DNA of 64,000 nucleotides from Bacillota bacterium (GTDB taxonomy: Bacteria > Bacillota > Clostridia > Christensenellales > JAEXRW01): assembly GCA_023454175.1 (NCBI GenBank), contig JAEXRW010000010.1, forward strand, positions 186,001-250,000, in the 5' to 3' direction. This document shows, piece by piece, positions 26,136-35,579 of this stretch. Each line of letters starts with the position of its first letter. The first letter of the stretch is position 1. A model generated the notes under the pieces. That model saw only the letters and a list, made by a program, of their open reading frames with translations, did no database searches and was not told where the DNA came from. A program made the translations under genes and the position numbers.

Positions 26136-27152
26136 ATGGCGGAAAGGTTTGTCGATGAACTGGCCGGGATAATGGGCTGGCAGGTGGTGAAGGATACGGC
26201 CTATGGCGCGTGCCAGGGCTATCTTTTCACCGTAAGGAGTCTCGGGGGAGTGATCTATACAGACGCATGGCTTTACTCGTTCGGAGCGATAAACCCGACC
26301 AAGCTCAATGAATATTTCGCGCAGGCAAAAAGCGAGTACCGCCTGGCCCACATACCGCAGACCAAGCTGAAGGGGATCGAACTGGTGCAGCATTTCGCTT
26401 CGGCAGATGAAGTCAAGGCGATGATACAGGATTTTTCAACGTGGCTGACGGCGGCAGGCGCCAGATCGGGATGTGCAAACTGCTGGAAGATGGATCAATA
26501 CGGGGTCAGCCTGGTCAACGGCAAACCCGCCTACCGATGCCCGGACTGCGGCGGGACGACGGTGATGGGCAGCGACTTTTCACCGCCCGAACCAGCGGGT
26601 GCAACGGCGGGGCCGGCAGACCAAGACGAGCCAGCAGAAGAGGACGGGCCGGAGGGGATCGGCGGATGGCTCGTCCTGTTTATCATCGGAAGATTTCTTG
26701 GAATCATACTCCTGTTTGTCCTTTTGATCAATGTTATAAACATTATCAATAACCCGGCTATGCAAATGCTCGTTGAAAAGGGCGCGGGCTTCATACCCAC
26801 CGTCTTTATCCTCCAATATGCCATCAGTATGGCAATGGAAATCAGCATCCTCGTACTGCTTTTCATGAAGAGGATCCTTTTCCGAACGCTCTTTGTGGGC
26901 TACGCCGTATTCAGCCTGGTCGTCGGTTTCGGATTCCCCATCATGGTGGGCAGCATATTCGGCGCTGCAGCACCCATCGATGTGAGCATGATCGTATCGC
27001 TCTTCCTGACCATCCTGTGGATCACTTACCTTTTCGCATCCAGCCGCGTAAGGAACACCTTTACCCGATTCATCAACAAGGATCAGGTCAAGGACGAAAG
27101 GGACGGTTTCGTTATGGGCAGAGGGCCAGGAAACGATGCTTTCGGCACCTAG
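26136..27152 (+). CDS. Tandem paralog 2: shared N-terminal domain and DUF2569-like membrane domain
   Basis: A 338-residue protein. Residues 1-112 are the shared domain (GIMGWQ..TAYGACQGYLFTV; FSTWLTAAGARSG). The knuckle is Cys113, Cys116, Cys135 and Cys138. A Pro/Glu/Asp-rich acidic linker (about 150-175) leads to a membrane part that starts GIGGWLVLFIIGRFLGIILL. This is the opening signature of DUF2569-type four-helix proteins, so the membrane half differs from those of paralogs 1 and 3. A soluble acidic tail follows. GAGGGGG precedes the ATG. Different membrane domains on one N-domain support the idea that the N-domain is a portable sensor or partner-binding module. Confidence 0.75.
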   Translation: MAERFVDELAGIMGWQVVKDTAYGACQGYLFTVRSLGGVIYTDAWLYSFGAINPTKLNEYFAQAKSEYRLAHIPQTKLKGIELVQHFASADEVKAMIQDFSTWLTAAGARSGCANCWKMDQYGVSLVNGKPAYRCPDCGGTTVMGSDFSPPEPAGATAGPADQDEPAEEDGPEGIGGWLVLFIIGRFLGIILLFVLLINVINIINNPAMQMLVEKGAGFIPTVFILQYAISMAMEISILVLLFMKRILFRTLFVGYAVFSLVVGFGFPIMVGSIFGAAAPIDVSMIVSLFLTILWITYLFASSRVRNTFTRFINKDQVKDERDGFVMGRGPGNDAFGT

Positions 27153-27192
27153 AAAAGGGTTCCATCCCGCCCGTTCAAGGCATGAAACAGCG

Positions 27193-27222
27193 AGGCCCCC
27201 TGCTAAGCGCAAGGGGCCTTTT
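27193..27222 (+). terminator. Rho-independent terminator after paralog 2
   Basis: AGGCCCC/GGGGCCT stem and TTTT tail, about 40 bases past the stop codon. Confidence 0.8.
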
Positions 27223-27359
27223 CCAATGTATCGAACATAGTCTGACCGGGCGGAAGGTTTTGCGCACCCTAAAACATGCAGAGACGTGAAGTGCAATCCG
27301 TGCATATACAATATACCTTACTTATAAATGATTGCCTATATAAGTATTAGATGGTATAT

Positions 27360-27389
27360 TTGTATGGAATACCTATGTTTCACTATAAT
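27360..27389 (+). promoter_or_regulatory. Probable promoter of paralog 3
   Basis: TTGTAT (27360-27365), 18 bases, TATAAT (27384-27389), 22 bases before the start codon. Confidence 0.5.
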
Positions 27390-27411
27390 TAAAAAATATG
27401 GGGGGAGCAGA

Positions 27412-28410
27412 ATGGCCAAGAAGCCGACCATCCTTGAGATAGCCCAAGGCATGGGCTGGAAGCATGTGTGGGAGACAGCCTTTGGCATGTGTGAGGGGTA
27501 TCCAGTAACGACTATGCTATCAGAATCAAAAACGAATATCACGGTATTGCTCAGCAGCCGGGGGGCCGTGTCGTCTACAGCATTGGAAGCGTATTTCAAA
27601 GCCAATTCGAACGGCAGGATGGACAGGGCACCGCAGATCATACTGGCAGGGATCAAAATCGTACTGGTCACAACAGATGCAGAAAATCTCAAAGCAGTGC
27701 TACAACCTTTCTGCGCATGGCTTAAGAGCATGGGCGCTGTGTCAGGCTGCGTCAAATGCGGGGATGAAAACGCACAGTTCCACATCGTGGACAGGCTGCC
27801 GATGTTTCTTTGCCAGGCGCATGGCGGAGAGGCGGAAGCGGTAGCGGAGGAGAGAATAACCGAGGAGATGATAGAAAATGATAAATTTTTATCATCCGAT
27901 CAAAAGACGCAACTGATAGCGGCGGCCAGACGGGGGGAAGTCACCATAGAAAAGGAAACGGAAGAGGAAAACAAGGAGGAGCCGACAGGCAACAACTGGC
28001 TGGGGCTGCTAGGCGCCATACTGGGAGGGCTTGTCGGCGCCTTACCCGTATTTTATCTGGGATATCTTATGATGACCTTTCCGTGGCCGCTAGGTCTCGT
28101 AACCGGCGCCATAGGCGGAAGCGTGCTCCCGGTCTGTATCTTTTTCGGGTTCTATTGGTGTAAAGGAAAAGTCAATAGCCGCGCCATGTTACCCATTGTT
28201 TTAACCATCTCAGGGCTTATCATGCTTTTTTGCTGGCCCCTGGTAGGGCTGGACATGATCCTGCAGTCCGAAGGTGAAATAGGCACGGGCTTCATGCTTC
28301 ACAATAGCATGATGGTTGCAGGGGTGATTGGCTGGGCACTCAGTTTAAGGCGGCGGAAATGGAAAACGAACAGCCCACCAGCTGCTGAAACCCCTCCCCA
28401 AAACACCTAA
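27412..28410 (+). CDS. Tandem paralog 3: shared N-terminal domain and paralog 1-type membrane domain
   Basis: A 332-residue protein. The shared domain covers 1-112 (QGMGWK..TAFGMCEGYPVTT; CAWLKSMGAVSG). The knuckle is Cys113, Cys116 and Cys134 with His137 in place of the fourth Cys. An acidic Glu-rich segment (about 145-195) precedes helices that start LGLLGAILGGLVGALPVFYLGY. FFGFYWCKGKVNSRA matches the inter-helix loop of paralog 1 (YYGFKLFRGKLNSRA). The start is ATG 27412 after GGGGGAG; an in-frame start at 27328 would cover the promoter. Base composition is somewhat more AT-rich than in paralogs 1 and 2. Confidence 0.75.
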   Translation: MAKKPTILEIAQGMGWKHVWETAFGMCEGYPVTTMLSESKTNITVLLSSRGAVSSTALEAYFKANSNGRMDRAPQIILAGIKIVLVTTDAENLKAVLQPFCAWLKSMGAVSGCVKCGDENAQFHIVDRLPMFLCQAHGGEAEAVAEERITEEMIENDKFLSSDQKTQLIAAARRGEVTIEKETEEENKEEPTGNNWLGLLGAILGGLVGALPVFYLGYLMMTFPWPLGLVTGAIGGSVLPVCIFFGFYWCKGKVNSRAMLPIVLTISGLIMLFCWPLVGLDMILQSEGEIGTGFMLHNSMMVAGVIGWALSLRRRKWKTNSPPAAETPPQNT

Positions 28411-28430
28411 AATCCAGTTTCAAGGTAAAA

Positions 28431-28461
28431 ACAGGGCCCCCGTTTATAACGAGGGCCCTGT
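28431..28461. terminator. Terminator shared by convergent genes
   Basis: A perfect 9-bp stem (28431-28439 with 28453-28461) between paralog 3 and the minus-strand SdrD-type gene. T runs are better on the minus strand (TTTTT). Confidence 0.8.
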
Positions 28462-28484
28462 TCATGCCGATAGACAGGAACGTA

Positions 28485-31400
28485 TTACTTCCTGGCCAGC
28501 AGGGTGGTGAGGCGCAGCTTCAGCAGACGCAGCGCCGCGGCGATCTTCTGCCTCCTTTTCAGGAAGAAAGGCAGGGAGAGACCGACGCCGGCCAGCAGCA
28601 GCGCGCCGCCCGCGCCATAGAATATCCCGGCCGGGATGCCGCCCGTGGAGGGGATGCGCACGCCCGCATCGATGCTCATGTCGCTGCGGTGGCCCGCCAC
28701 CGAGAGCGTGATGAGGGGAGACATGCCCTGCGCACCGGCATCCGAATCCTTTGCATCGTCACTGCCCGCATGGTAGGGAACGAATTCGTAGTCGGCCGCC
28801 TCCAGGATGATGAATTTCACTTGGTAGGCGCCTTCCTGCAGGCCTTCGAAGCAATACCAGCCGTCCTTGCCCGCGTGGGAGGCCGTCACTGTGGAGGCCA
28901 CGAGCTGCATGGCGCCATTGACCTGGCGGTACAGCTCCACCTTCACATTGTTCTTGCCCGGCTCGTCGCTTTCCTGCACGCCGGGAAGACCCGATTTGGG
29001 CTTATCCAGCCAGACGTAGTCCCCGATGGAACAGGGGACCCTGAGCCCGGCGTCCAGTGTGGTGTCGTTACGATCAGTCTCGTAATCCAGCATAACTATC
29101 GGGCTGAATCCCGAGGCCTCGATATCGGAGTCGGCATCCTCGGCGCACGTGTGGGCCGTCGTGATGAGGTACTGTGCCCCATCTACGATCACCTTGACGC
29201 GGTAGGAACCCTCGCCCAGTCCCTCAAAGAGGTACCACCCCGGCTGGCCGGCGTGATCCGCCGTGACCGTGGCGGCGAGGGGGTCTGCTCCGCCTTCCGC
29301 GTACAACTCCACTGTGATACCATTCAAGCCGGGTTCGCCGGGATCCTGCACGCCGTTCCAGTTACGGTCCAGCCAGACGCGGTCGCCCAGGGAGCAGGTG
29401 GACCTGTAATAGCCCGCATCCACCTTCGTATCGTCCCTGTAACCGGTATTCAGTACGATGATGTGGGAATAGCCATCCAGGCCGGCATCCGAATCGATGG
29501 TCTCCGCACCCGCATCCCTGACGGTTTGATCATAGGTGGCGGGTTTGACGAACTGCACCTCATAATCCCCCACGGGGAGCAGGCAGAAGCGGTAGGCGCC
29601 GACCGAATCCGTAACCGTGGACTTTTCAAAGGTAAGCGCATCACCTTCGAGTGAGTAAAGGCTGACCGTCACACCGCCAAGGCCGGGCTCGCCGGCATCC
29701 TGCAGGCCGTCCTTATCGGAATCCAGCCAGACGAAATCGCCGATGGAGCACCAGATGGCTATCAGGCCCGCATCCATCGTCATCACATGTTCTCCGGATG
29801 TGAGGAAGAAGGATGCGCAAAGACCCGATCCATCCGGATTGGAATCGTTGGCTTCCGTGCTGCCGGAAGCACACTGGCAGGTGAAGGCAAAGCCCGTGTA
29901 GCCCAGCGTGCCGTCGGGGGGGAGGGTAAGCTTCACATGGTATGTGCCGGGCATGAGGCCGGTGAACTCGTAATACCCGCCGCCATTGGTGACGGTGGAA
30001 CCCACCAGGGCGGCACCCTTATAAAGCTGTACGGCTACATCGGGAACCGCCGGTTCGCCGGAATCCTGGATGCCATCCTGATCGGTGTCCAGCCAGACAT
30101 AATCACCCAACGTGCCGGGAGCAGCCACTCCGCAGTCCACCGTGGTATCGTTTTCGCCCCAGGTGAGGCTCACCACGGGCGTCATCCCGGCTGCGCCCGC
30201 GTCGCTGTCATGCACGTCATCGCCAACATCCGCCGGCGAGAAGGACATACCGGAGGGGAGGTGGAATTTCACCTTGTAATCGCCCGCATCCAGGCCGGTG
30301 AAGGCGTACAGGCCGGAAGAATTGGTCACCGCCGAGGTCTTCAAGACATCATTCTGGTACAGATCCACCGTGACGCCTTCGAGGCCGGGCTCACCTGCAT
30401 CCTGGACACCATTGAAGTTGCTGTCCTGCCAGACGAAGTCACCCAGCGAAGCCTTGGCCAGGGCTGCATAGCCGCAATCCACCGAGGTATCGTTTTCACC
30501 CCAGTCCAACGCTACATCCGCCGTAAACCCGGTGACCCCGGAAGCGTCGCTGTCCAGCGCGTCATCACCGCCGGTATCCTGCGCAGTAAAGCCGTAGCCG
30601 GAAGCGGCCATATCCGGGAACTTCACCCGGTAGACGCCTGCTTCGAGACCGGTGAAGGAATACAGGCCCGAACCGTTGGAAGTGGTCTCGGCAACCTTAC
30701 TGCCATCCTTGTACAGCTCCACCACGACGCCGCCGAAGATCCCGTCCGCGGCATCCTGCACGCCGTCGCCGTCCACATCGTACCAGACGAGATCGCCGAG
30801 GGAGGCCCTGGGCAGCAGCGTATAGCCGCAGTCCACCGAGGTATCGTTTTCGCCCCAGTCCAGCACCACATCCGCCGTGAACCCGGTGGCCACGGAAGCG
30901 TCGCTGTCCAGCGCGTCATCACCGCCGGCATCGGGCGCGGTAAAGCCGTAGCCGGAAGCGGTCTTGTCCTGGAACTTCACCCGGTACACGCCCGCCTCGA
31001 GGCCAGTGAAGGAATAATGGCCGGAGGCATCCGAGGTGGTCTCGGCGACCTTGCCGCCGTCCTTGTACAGATCCACCGCGACGCCGCCGCAGATGCCGTC
31101 CGTGGCATCCTGCACGCCGTCGCCGTCCACATCATACCAGACGAAATCACCCAGTGACGCGGTGGCCCGGTTCAGGTAGCCGCAGTCCACGGTGGCATCG
31201 TTTTCGCCCCAGTCCAGCGTCACATCCGCTGTGAATCCCGCTGCGTCCGCGTCGCTGTCCCGGGCGTCATCCCCGCCGGCATCCGCGGCGGTATAGGCAT
31301 AACCGGCCTTCGCGCCGAATTTCACCTTGTAGGCGCCGGCAGGCAGACCCGAGAAATGGTAGGAACCATCGTAAGCCGTTGTGGTGGAATCCACCACGCT

Positions 31401-33248
31401 ACCGTCATGGTACAGCTGCACACCGACGCCCCCGATGCCGATTTCACCCGCATCCTGAACGCCGTTTTCGTTGACATCGTACCAGGCAAGATCCCCCAGC
31501 TGCGCAGGCACCCGGTAACCGCAGTCCACCGTGCAATCGCAATCCCCCCAGAAGAGGACGATATCGCCGGTCATGCCGCTGCTGCCCGCGTCGCTGTCGC
31601 TGCCATCCGGGCCGGCATCCTTTGCGGTGATGACCTTGCCGGGGGCGGCGCCAAACCCGACCTGATATGTGCCGGCATCCAGACCCGTGAAGGTGTACCA
31701 GCCCGGCTTGCCGCTGTGCGTCGCGGTTGAAGTGGCGGCTACGGGAACGGGATCGCCGTCATGGTAGAGCCTGACGGTAATGCCGTTGATGCCGGTTTCG
31801 CCCGTTTCCTGAATACCGTTGCCGTTGACATCATGCCAGGCAAAATCGCCCAGCGAGGCGTGTTCATGGCAGACATAGCCGGCATCCACGGTATTGTTGG
31901 TTTCGCCCCAGCCCAGTACGATATCGGCCGTGTAACCGCCGCCGCCGGCATCACTGTCGGCATCATCGTTGCTTCCTGCATGCAGGTGCGTGAACTCCCT
32001 GCCCGGTATGGCGGGGAACAGGACCCGGTACGTACCGGCCTGCAGGCCGTCGAATTCATACCTGCCCTGCCAGTTGGTTTCCGTTTCAGCCACCTTGTCA
32101 GTACCCTGGTACAGCTTTACGGTGACATCATCAATGCCGGCCGGGCCGTCATCCTGTATGCCGTTTTTGTTGCTGTCAAACCAAACATAATTTGCGATGG
32201 ATGAAAGCGGGCGGTAACCGCAGTCCACCGTCATGTCACTGCCGCCCCAGGAGAGGACGATATCGCCCGTCATGCCGCCGGAACCCGCGTCGCTGTCTTG
32301 CGCGTCGTTTCCACCTGCATCCTTCACCGTGAAGCCCCTGCCGGAGATGGCGGGGAATTTCACCTGATAGGTGCCGGCATCCAGGCCGTCAAACGCATAC
32401 TTGCCGGAACCGTCGGTATTGTCGGATTTTACATAGTCCGAGCCCTGGTAGAGCCTTACGCTCACACCTGGAATGCCGGTTTCCCCGGCATCCTGCACGC
32501 CGTTGCCGTTCGCGTCGTTCCAGACAAAGTCCCCGATGCTGCATTCATCCCTTTCGACGTAGCCGCAGTCCACCGTGGTGACATCCGCCCCGGCTGACAG
32601 AACGATGTTGCCGGTATAGCCGTCGGAGCCGGCATCGCTGTCCTTCGCATTATCGCTTCCTGCGTCCTTATGGGTGAAGGCATAGCCGGATTTGTCGCCG
32701 AATTTCACCTTGTAGGTGCCCGCCTCAAGATTGCCGAAGTGATAGGCGCCTGCACCATTTGTGGTGGTCTGTTTCATATAGCTGCCATTCCTGTACAGCT
32801 TCACGTTGACGCCGCTGATCCCGTTTTCGCCGGGATCCTGAACGCCGTCCCCGTCCGCATCGGCCCAGACATAGTCTCCGATGGAGGCGGGATCGGTGCA
32901 GCCCAGCTTATTGTCCGTATCCAGCACGGAAAGGGCCGGAGCGTCCAACCTGGCCTTTGCATCCAATGGCGAAGGCGCCGGAGCATCCAGCAGTGAGGGG
33001 ACCGGTGAATCCGAAGGAGAAGGAGCCGGAGATCCCGACGGGGACAGGGCAGGGGGATCGGGATCCGCGGGCAGATCCACCTGTACGTCTCCGACCGGAA
33101 GCTGCGGCGCTTCGGACTCCACCGGAGGGGGATCCTGGCCTTCGGCCCATACCGCACCCTGCCCCCAGAGCAGCATCATGAGCAACGCCATACCCACGCC
33201 AGCGGCTTTCCGCAGCAAAGCGTGCGCGCTTGTGTGTTTCAGCATCAT
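28485..33248 (-). CDS. Giant surface protein with twelve SdrD-type B domains and IPSTG sorting signal
   Basis: A 1587-residue cell-wall protein. A signal peptide (to about AVWA/EG) is followed by a Pro/Ser-rich stalk. Twelve SdrD/Cna-B-like domains of about 110-120 residues follow, each opening (S/L)IGDYVW.D.dGdGvQD.GE and ending with WGENDTTVDCGY or a variant. Asp-rich loops in this fold bind Ca2+ in staphylococcal Sdr proteins. The C-terminus has IPSTG, a hydrophobic stretch (about 28 residues) and a KRR-containing tail, which is a variant of the LPXTG sorting signal. The adjacent sortase gene upstream is the likely anchoring enzyme. ATG 33248 lies seven bases after AAGGAGG. Long frames on the opposite strand are artefacts of the repeats. 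Probable role: rod-like spacer or adhesin. Confidence 0.92.
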   Translation of the reverse strand: MMLKHTSAHALLRKAAGVGMALLMMLLWGQGAVWAEGQDPPPVESEAPQLPVGDVQVDLPADPDPPALSPSGSPAPSPSDSPVPSLLDAPAPSPLDAKARLDAPALSVLDTDNKLGCTDPASIGDYVWADADGDGVQDPGENGISGVNVKLYRNGSYMKQTTTNGAGAYHFGNLEAGTYKVKFGDKSGYAFTHKDAGSDNAKDSDAGSDGYTGNIVLSAGADVTTVDCGYVERDECSIGDFVWNDANGNGVQDAGETGIPGVSVRLYQGSDYVKSDNTDGSGKYAFDGLDAGTYQVKFPAISGRGFTVKDAGGNDAQDSDAGSGGMTGDIVLSWGGSDMTVDCGYRPLSSIANYVWFDSNKNGIQDDGPAGIDDVTVKLYQGTDKVAETETNWQGRYEFDGLQAGTYRVLFPAIPGREFTHLHAGSNDDADSDAGGGGYTADIVLGWGETNNTVDAGYVCHEHASLGDFAWHDVNGNGIQETGETGINGITVRLYHDGDPVPVAATSTATHSGKPGWYTFTGLDAGTYQVGFGAAPGKVITAKDAGPDGSDSDAGSSGMTGDIVLFWGDCDCTVDCGYRVPAQLGDLAWYDVNENGVQDAGEIGIGGVGVQLYHDGSVVDSTTTAYDGSYHFSGLPAGAYKVKFGAKAGYAYTAADAGGDDARDSDADAAGFTADVTLDWGENDATVDCGYLNRATASLGDFVWYDVDGDGVQDATDGICGGVAVDLYKDGGKVAETTSDASGHYSFTGLEAGVYRVKFQDKTASGYGFTAPDAGGDDALDSDASVATGFTADVVLDWGENDTSVDCGYTLLPRASLGDLVWYDVDGDGVQDAADGIFGGVVVELYKDGSKVAETTSNGSGLYSFTGLEAGVYRVKFPDMAASGYGFTAQDTGGDDALDSDASGVTGFTADVALDWGENDTSVDCGYAALAKASLGDFVWQDSNFNGVQDAGEPGLEGVTVDLYQNDVLKTSAVTNSSGLYAFTGLDAGDYKVKFHLPSGMSFSPADVGDDVHDSDAGAAGMTPVVSLTWGENDTTVDCGVAAPGTLGDYVWLDTDQDGIQDSGEPAVPDVAVQLYKGAALVGSTVTNGGGYYEFTGLMPGTYHVKLTLPPDGTLGYTGFAFTCQCASGSTEANDSNPDGSGLCASFFLTSGEHVMTMDAGLIAIWCSIGDFVWLDSDKDGLQDAGEPGLGGVTVSLYSLEGDALTFEKSTVTDSVGAYRFCLLPVGDYEVQFVKPATYDQTVRDAGAETIDSDAGLDGYSHIIVLNTGYRDDTKVDAGYYRSTCSLGDRVWLDRNWNGVQDPGEPGLNGITVELYAEGGADPLAATVTADHAGQPGWYLFEGLGEGSYRVKVIVDGAQYLITTAHTCAEDADSDIEASGFSPIVMLDYETDRNDTTLDAGLRVPCSIGDYVWLDKPKSGLPGVQESDEPGKNNVKVELYRQVNGAMQLVASTVTASHAGKDGWYCFEGLQEGAYQVKFIILEAADYEFVPYHAGSDDAKDSDAGAQGMSPLITLSVAGHRSDMSIDAGVRIPSTGGIPAGIFYGAGGALLLAGVGLSLPFFLKRRQKIAAALRLLKLRLTTLLARK

Positions 33249-33449
33249 TCTTTTGCCTCCTTCTGGCATGGAGCAGGTACTTTTGGCTTCCCATGCCCAG
33301 CCATTATAATTTCGTGGATAGATTTCCAGATATTACAGGTATTTATACCTTTGACGCCCGCATTTCCCAGCTTTTGCAGATGCCTGCGCTGCCATATCCG
33401 CCCATCCGTGCTGCCGGGTGCCGCCGGCCCAAAACCCCACCGCCAAAGG

Positions 33450-34163
33450 TCAGTCCTCCACGGCGCGGATAACGAGCCGGTGGCTGGCCACGCCGGGCGG
33501 CGTGCAGGTGATGAGGGAGAGCACACGGCCGGACAGCCCGCCATTCAGCAGCCGACGGTCGGTGGGGAGCAGGACCTCCTTCTTTTTCACGGTGTACGTA
33601 TGGGTGACGCCCTGTGCATCCAGGATGGTGACGGTATCCCCCACGCCCACATCGTCCAGCCTGTTGAAAAACTTGCCGAAGGTGTGGCAGCGGTGGCCGA
33701 AGATGCAGCAGCTGCCCTTTTCCCCGATCCCGGCGGTGCTTTTCATGTGGGCAAGGCCGTAGCTGAGGTTGCGGCGGCTCACCCCGTTCAAGATGGGCGC
33801 TTTCAGGCCGATGCCGGGGATGCTGAGAATGCCCATGCACTTGAGCGGGATCTTGCCGTCCAGCGCCGGGTCCGTGGATGGCGGCGCTTCGGGATCCTGA
33901 TAGTCCGGATCGGCCAGGTCCGCCCCCGGGTCCTCCTCACCGAAGAACTCCCCCGGCTGCGCGATGGGATCGATATACACGACGGAACCTGTGGAGAGCG
34001 AGTGCATGAGCGTATCCTCCACGTGCTGCGTCAGGGCGCCGCCGATGGCAGGGTAGAGCAGGAGCGCCAGGCCCGCCAGGGCCAGGACACCACCTGCGAG
34101 AGGTACCCAGATGTATCTGTGGGAACGGAACCAGGGAGAAAAAAAGAGCCGTGTCCTGCGCAT
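33450..34163 (-). CDS. Sortase, probably class D-like
   Basis: A 237-residue transpeptidase. One N-terminal helix (about 18-40) and an acidic linker precede the sortase barrel. His157 lies in IFGHRCHTFGKFFNRLDD, Cys220 in LSLITCTP and Arg229 in ASHRLVIRA, the catalytic His-Cys-Arg set. It cuts at a Thr-Gly bond and joins the protein to the peptidoglycan cross-bridge. Its substrate is very likely the next gene, whose signal reads IPSTG. The start is ATG 34163 after GGAGG. The 200 bases between the two genes hold no terminator, so co-transcription is plausible. Confidence 0.9.
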   Translation of the reverse strand: MRRTRLFFSPWFRSHRYIWVPLAGGVLALAGLALLLYPAIGGALTQHVEDTLMHSLSTGSVVYIDPIAQPGEFFGEEDPGADLADPDYQDPEAPPSTDPALDGKIPLKCMGILSIPGIGLKAPILNGVSRRNLSYGLAHMKSTAGIGEKGSCCIFGHRCHTFGKFFNRLDDVGVGDTVTILDAQGVTHTYTVKKKEVLLPTDRRLLNGGLSGRVLSLITCTPPGVASHRLVIRAVED

Positions 34164-35075
34164 ACGTCATCCTCCGTATCCAACCTGCACAATTCACGCC
34201 CTGCTATTCATAAAGGTCTCCTCCGGCAGCCTTTGAGATACCGGCCGATCCTGTATGTTTTCCGTGGAAATTATGCCCCGGGGGAGGGATAAACATGCAG
34301 GGGGAGGGGGGTACCCCTTTACTTAGGGATCAACAATTGAGGACCGTGGACCCCACCAACGCGCTGCGGGGGACAGCCGGCAGAAAACGGAAGGCCAGGA
34401 GGGGCGGGATGAGAGACGACGGACGACCGCGGCGGGGCCTCAGAAGACGGAAAGGGGCGACCCGCCTTTCCTCAGCGTACCAGGCGGACACGCCTGCATG
34501 TGCGGCGAGGGGGCCTGATGTGATGCCGCCGGAATATTCAGAAACCGGAGCGGGCCGCTCCGGATGCACGGACTGCTTCCCGGGTGCAGTCCGGCCCTCC
34601 GCGGCGGGGGCTGACGGCGGCCGGTTTACTATGGAGGGTATGCATAAAAACAGGGCAAGGAAACCCGCACGACTCATTTGTCACATCTCCGTGCCTGGTC
34701 ATCTGCCCTGCTTTTCATTATGAGAACCCGTCTGTGCGCGGCTGATAACAGCAACGCCCCGGGCACCTCAAATGTAACATGGGGATATGGATTTGTAATT
34801 GACTTGTTTTGCCGCAAAGGGGTATGTTTTAGCCTTTGCGATGGGTGTTTTTGTCAGAAAAAATGACGGCCTGTTCCCTTCCCTATTTCGCTTTTCACCT
34901 ATGATAAAAGCACGCTGAAACCCCCTTCCGGAGAGGCGCAAACGGCCTTTATAAGAGGGGCAAGCGTACTATTCTCCACGGCAGCCTCATAATTCTATTA
35001 ATGTAATAAAAGGAGTTTGATCCCTGCCCGGCCGGAACCTGAACGGCCCGACGCGATGAAGGAGGCGCTTGGAAC
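34164..35075. other. Long interval without a confident gene
   Basis: Over 900 bases, GC-rich up to about 34700 and then AT-richer. It holds a possible small gene (34330-34677, minus) and a hairpin at 34813-34840 (8-bp stem with T-rich sequence after it). Ends with the AAGGAGG of the next gene. No riboswitch class could be matched. Confidence 0.4.
34330..34677 (-). CDS. Possible small secreted protein, doubtful
   Basis: A 115-codon frame with GGAG nine bases before ATG and a hydrophobic N-terminus (FLALFLCIPSIV) that could be a signal peptide. The rest is Pro/Arg/Ala-rich and could be chance in GC-rich DNA. No family recognised. If real, it lies upstream of the sortase on the same strand. Confidence 0.2.
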   Translation of the reverse strand: MSRAGFLALFLCIPSIVNRPPSAPAAEGRTAPGKQSVHPERPAPVSEYSGGITSGPLAAHAGVSAWYAEERRVAPFRLLRPRRGRPSSLIPPLLAFRFLPAVPRSALVGSTVLNC

Positions 35076-35579
35076 ATGACCCTGAAAAAACTGATCCTTG
35101 CAATATTCATACCGCTCTGCGCGCTATTTACCCTGATCCAGATCGCCGTGAACACGGTATCGGCGGCCGGGGTGGGCGCGATGCACTACATTTTCGGCGG
35201 GTTCTCCATTTTCTTGATCGTGATGGGGTTTATACAGGCGCTGCTTTTCCTGGGCGTGAGCGCGATGCTGTATTTCTGCCTGTATGAAAAAGAGGAGCCG
35301 CGCATGATCCTGTGGGGGTCGCTGGGATTCACGATCTTTTGCTACATCTTCCTGATCCTCTACTTCATCGGGGGGGAGACGGGTGACGGGGTGGTATCCA
35401 TCTTCGGGTTCATCATCGGCCTGATCCTCACCGGGTACGGCTTCGGGCTGCTGAAGGAGCTGGAGCTGGAGGGGTATTTCGCCAGGATGCACCGGCACTG
35501 CTGCTGCGGGGATAAAGATAAAACAGTGACTCCTGTGGAAGAGGCGCCGGAGGAAGAGGCGGAAGCAGTTGAGAGTTGA
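35076..35579 (+). CDS. Uncharacterised four-helix membrane protein
   Basis: A 167-residue integral membrane protein with helices near 5-30, 38-68, 78-98 and 105-128. A cytoplasmic tail holds HRHCCCGDKD and an acidic end. No family recognised. AAGGAGG lies about ten bases before the ATG. The last codons (EAVES and TGA) read GTTGAGAGTTGA, which is the first unit of the intergenic repeat that follows. The repeat therefore supplies the stop codon, and the native C-terminus may have been different. Confidence 0.7.
   Translation: MTLKKLILAIFIPLCALFTLIQIAVNTVSAAGVGAMHYIFGGFSIFLIVMGFIQALLFLGVSAMLYFCLYEKEEPRMILWGSLGFTIFCYIFLILYFIGGETGDGVVSIFGFIIGLILTGYGFGLLKELELEGYFARMHRHCCCGDKDKTVTPVEEAPEEEAEAVES

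Noticed and set aside
29787..31157. 456-codon open frame on the plus strand
   Set aside because: It is antisense to the SdrD-type repeats; its length comes from repetitive GC-rich codons, and its protein matches no family and has no ribosome binding site.
34880..35075. Possible cyclic-di-GMP (GEMM) riboswitch before the four-helix membrane gene
   Set aside because: Only a few short words (GGCGCAAACGGCC) resemble the motif; the paired regions and tetraloop receptor could not be found.
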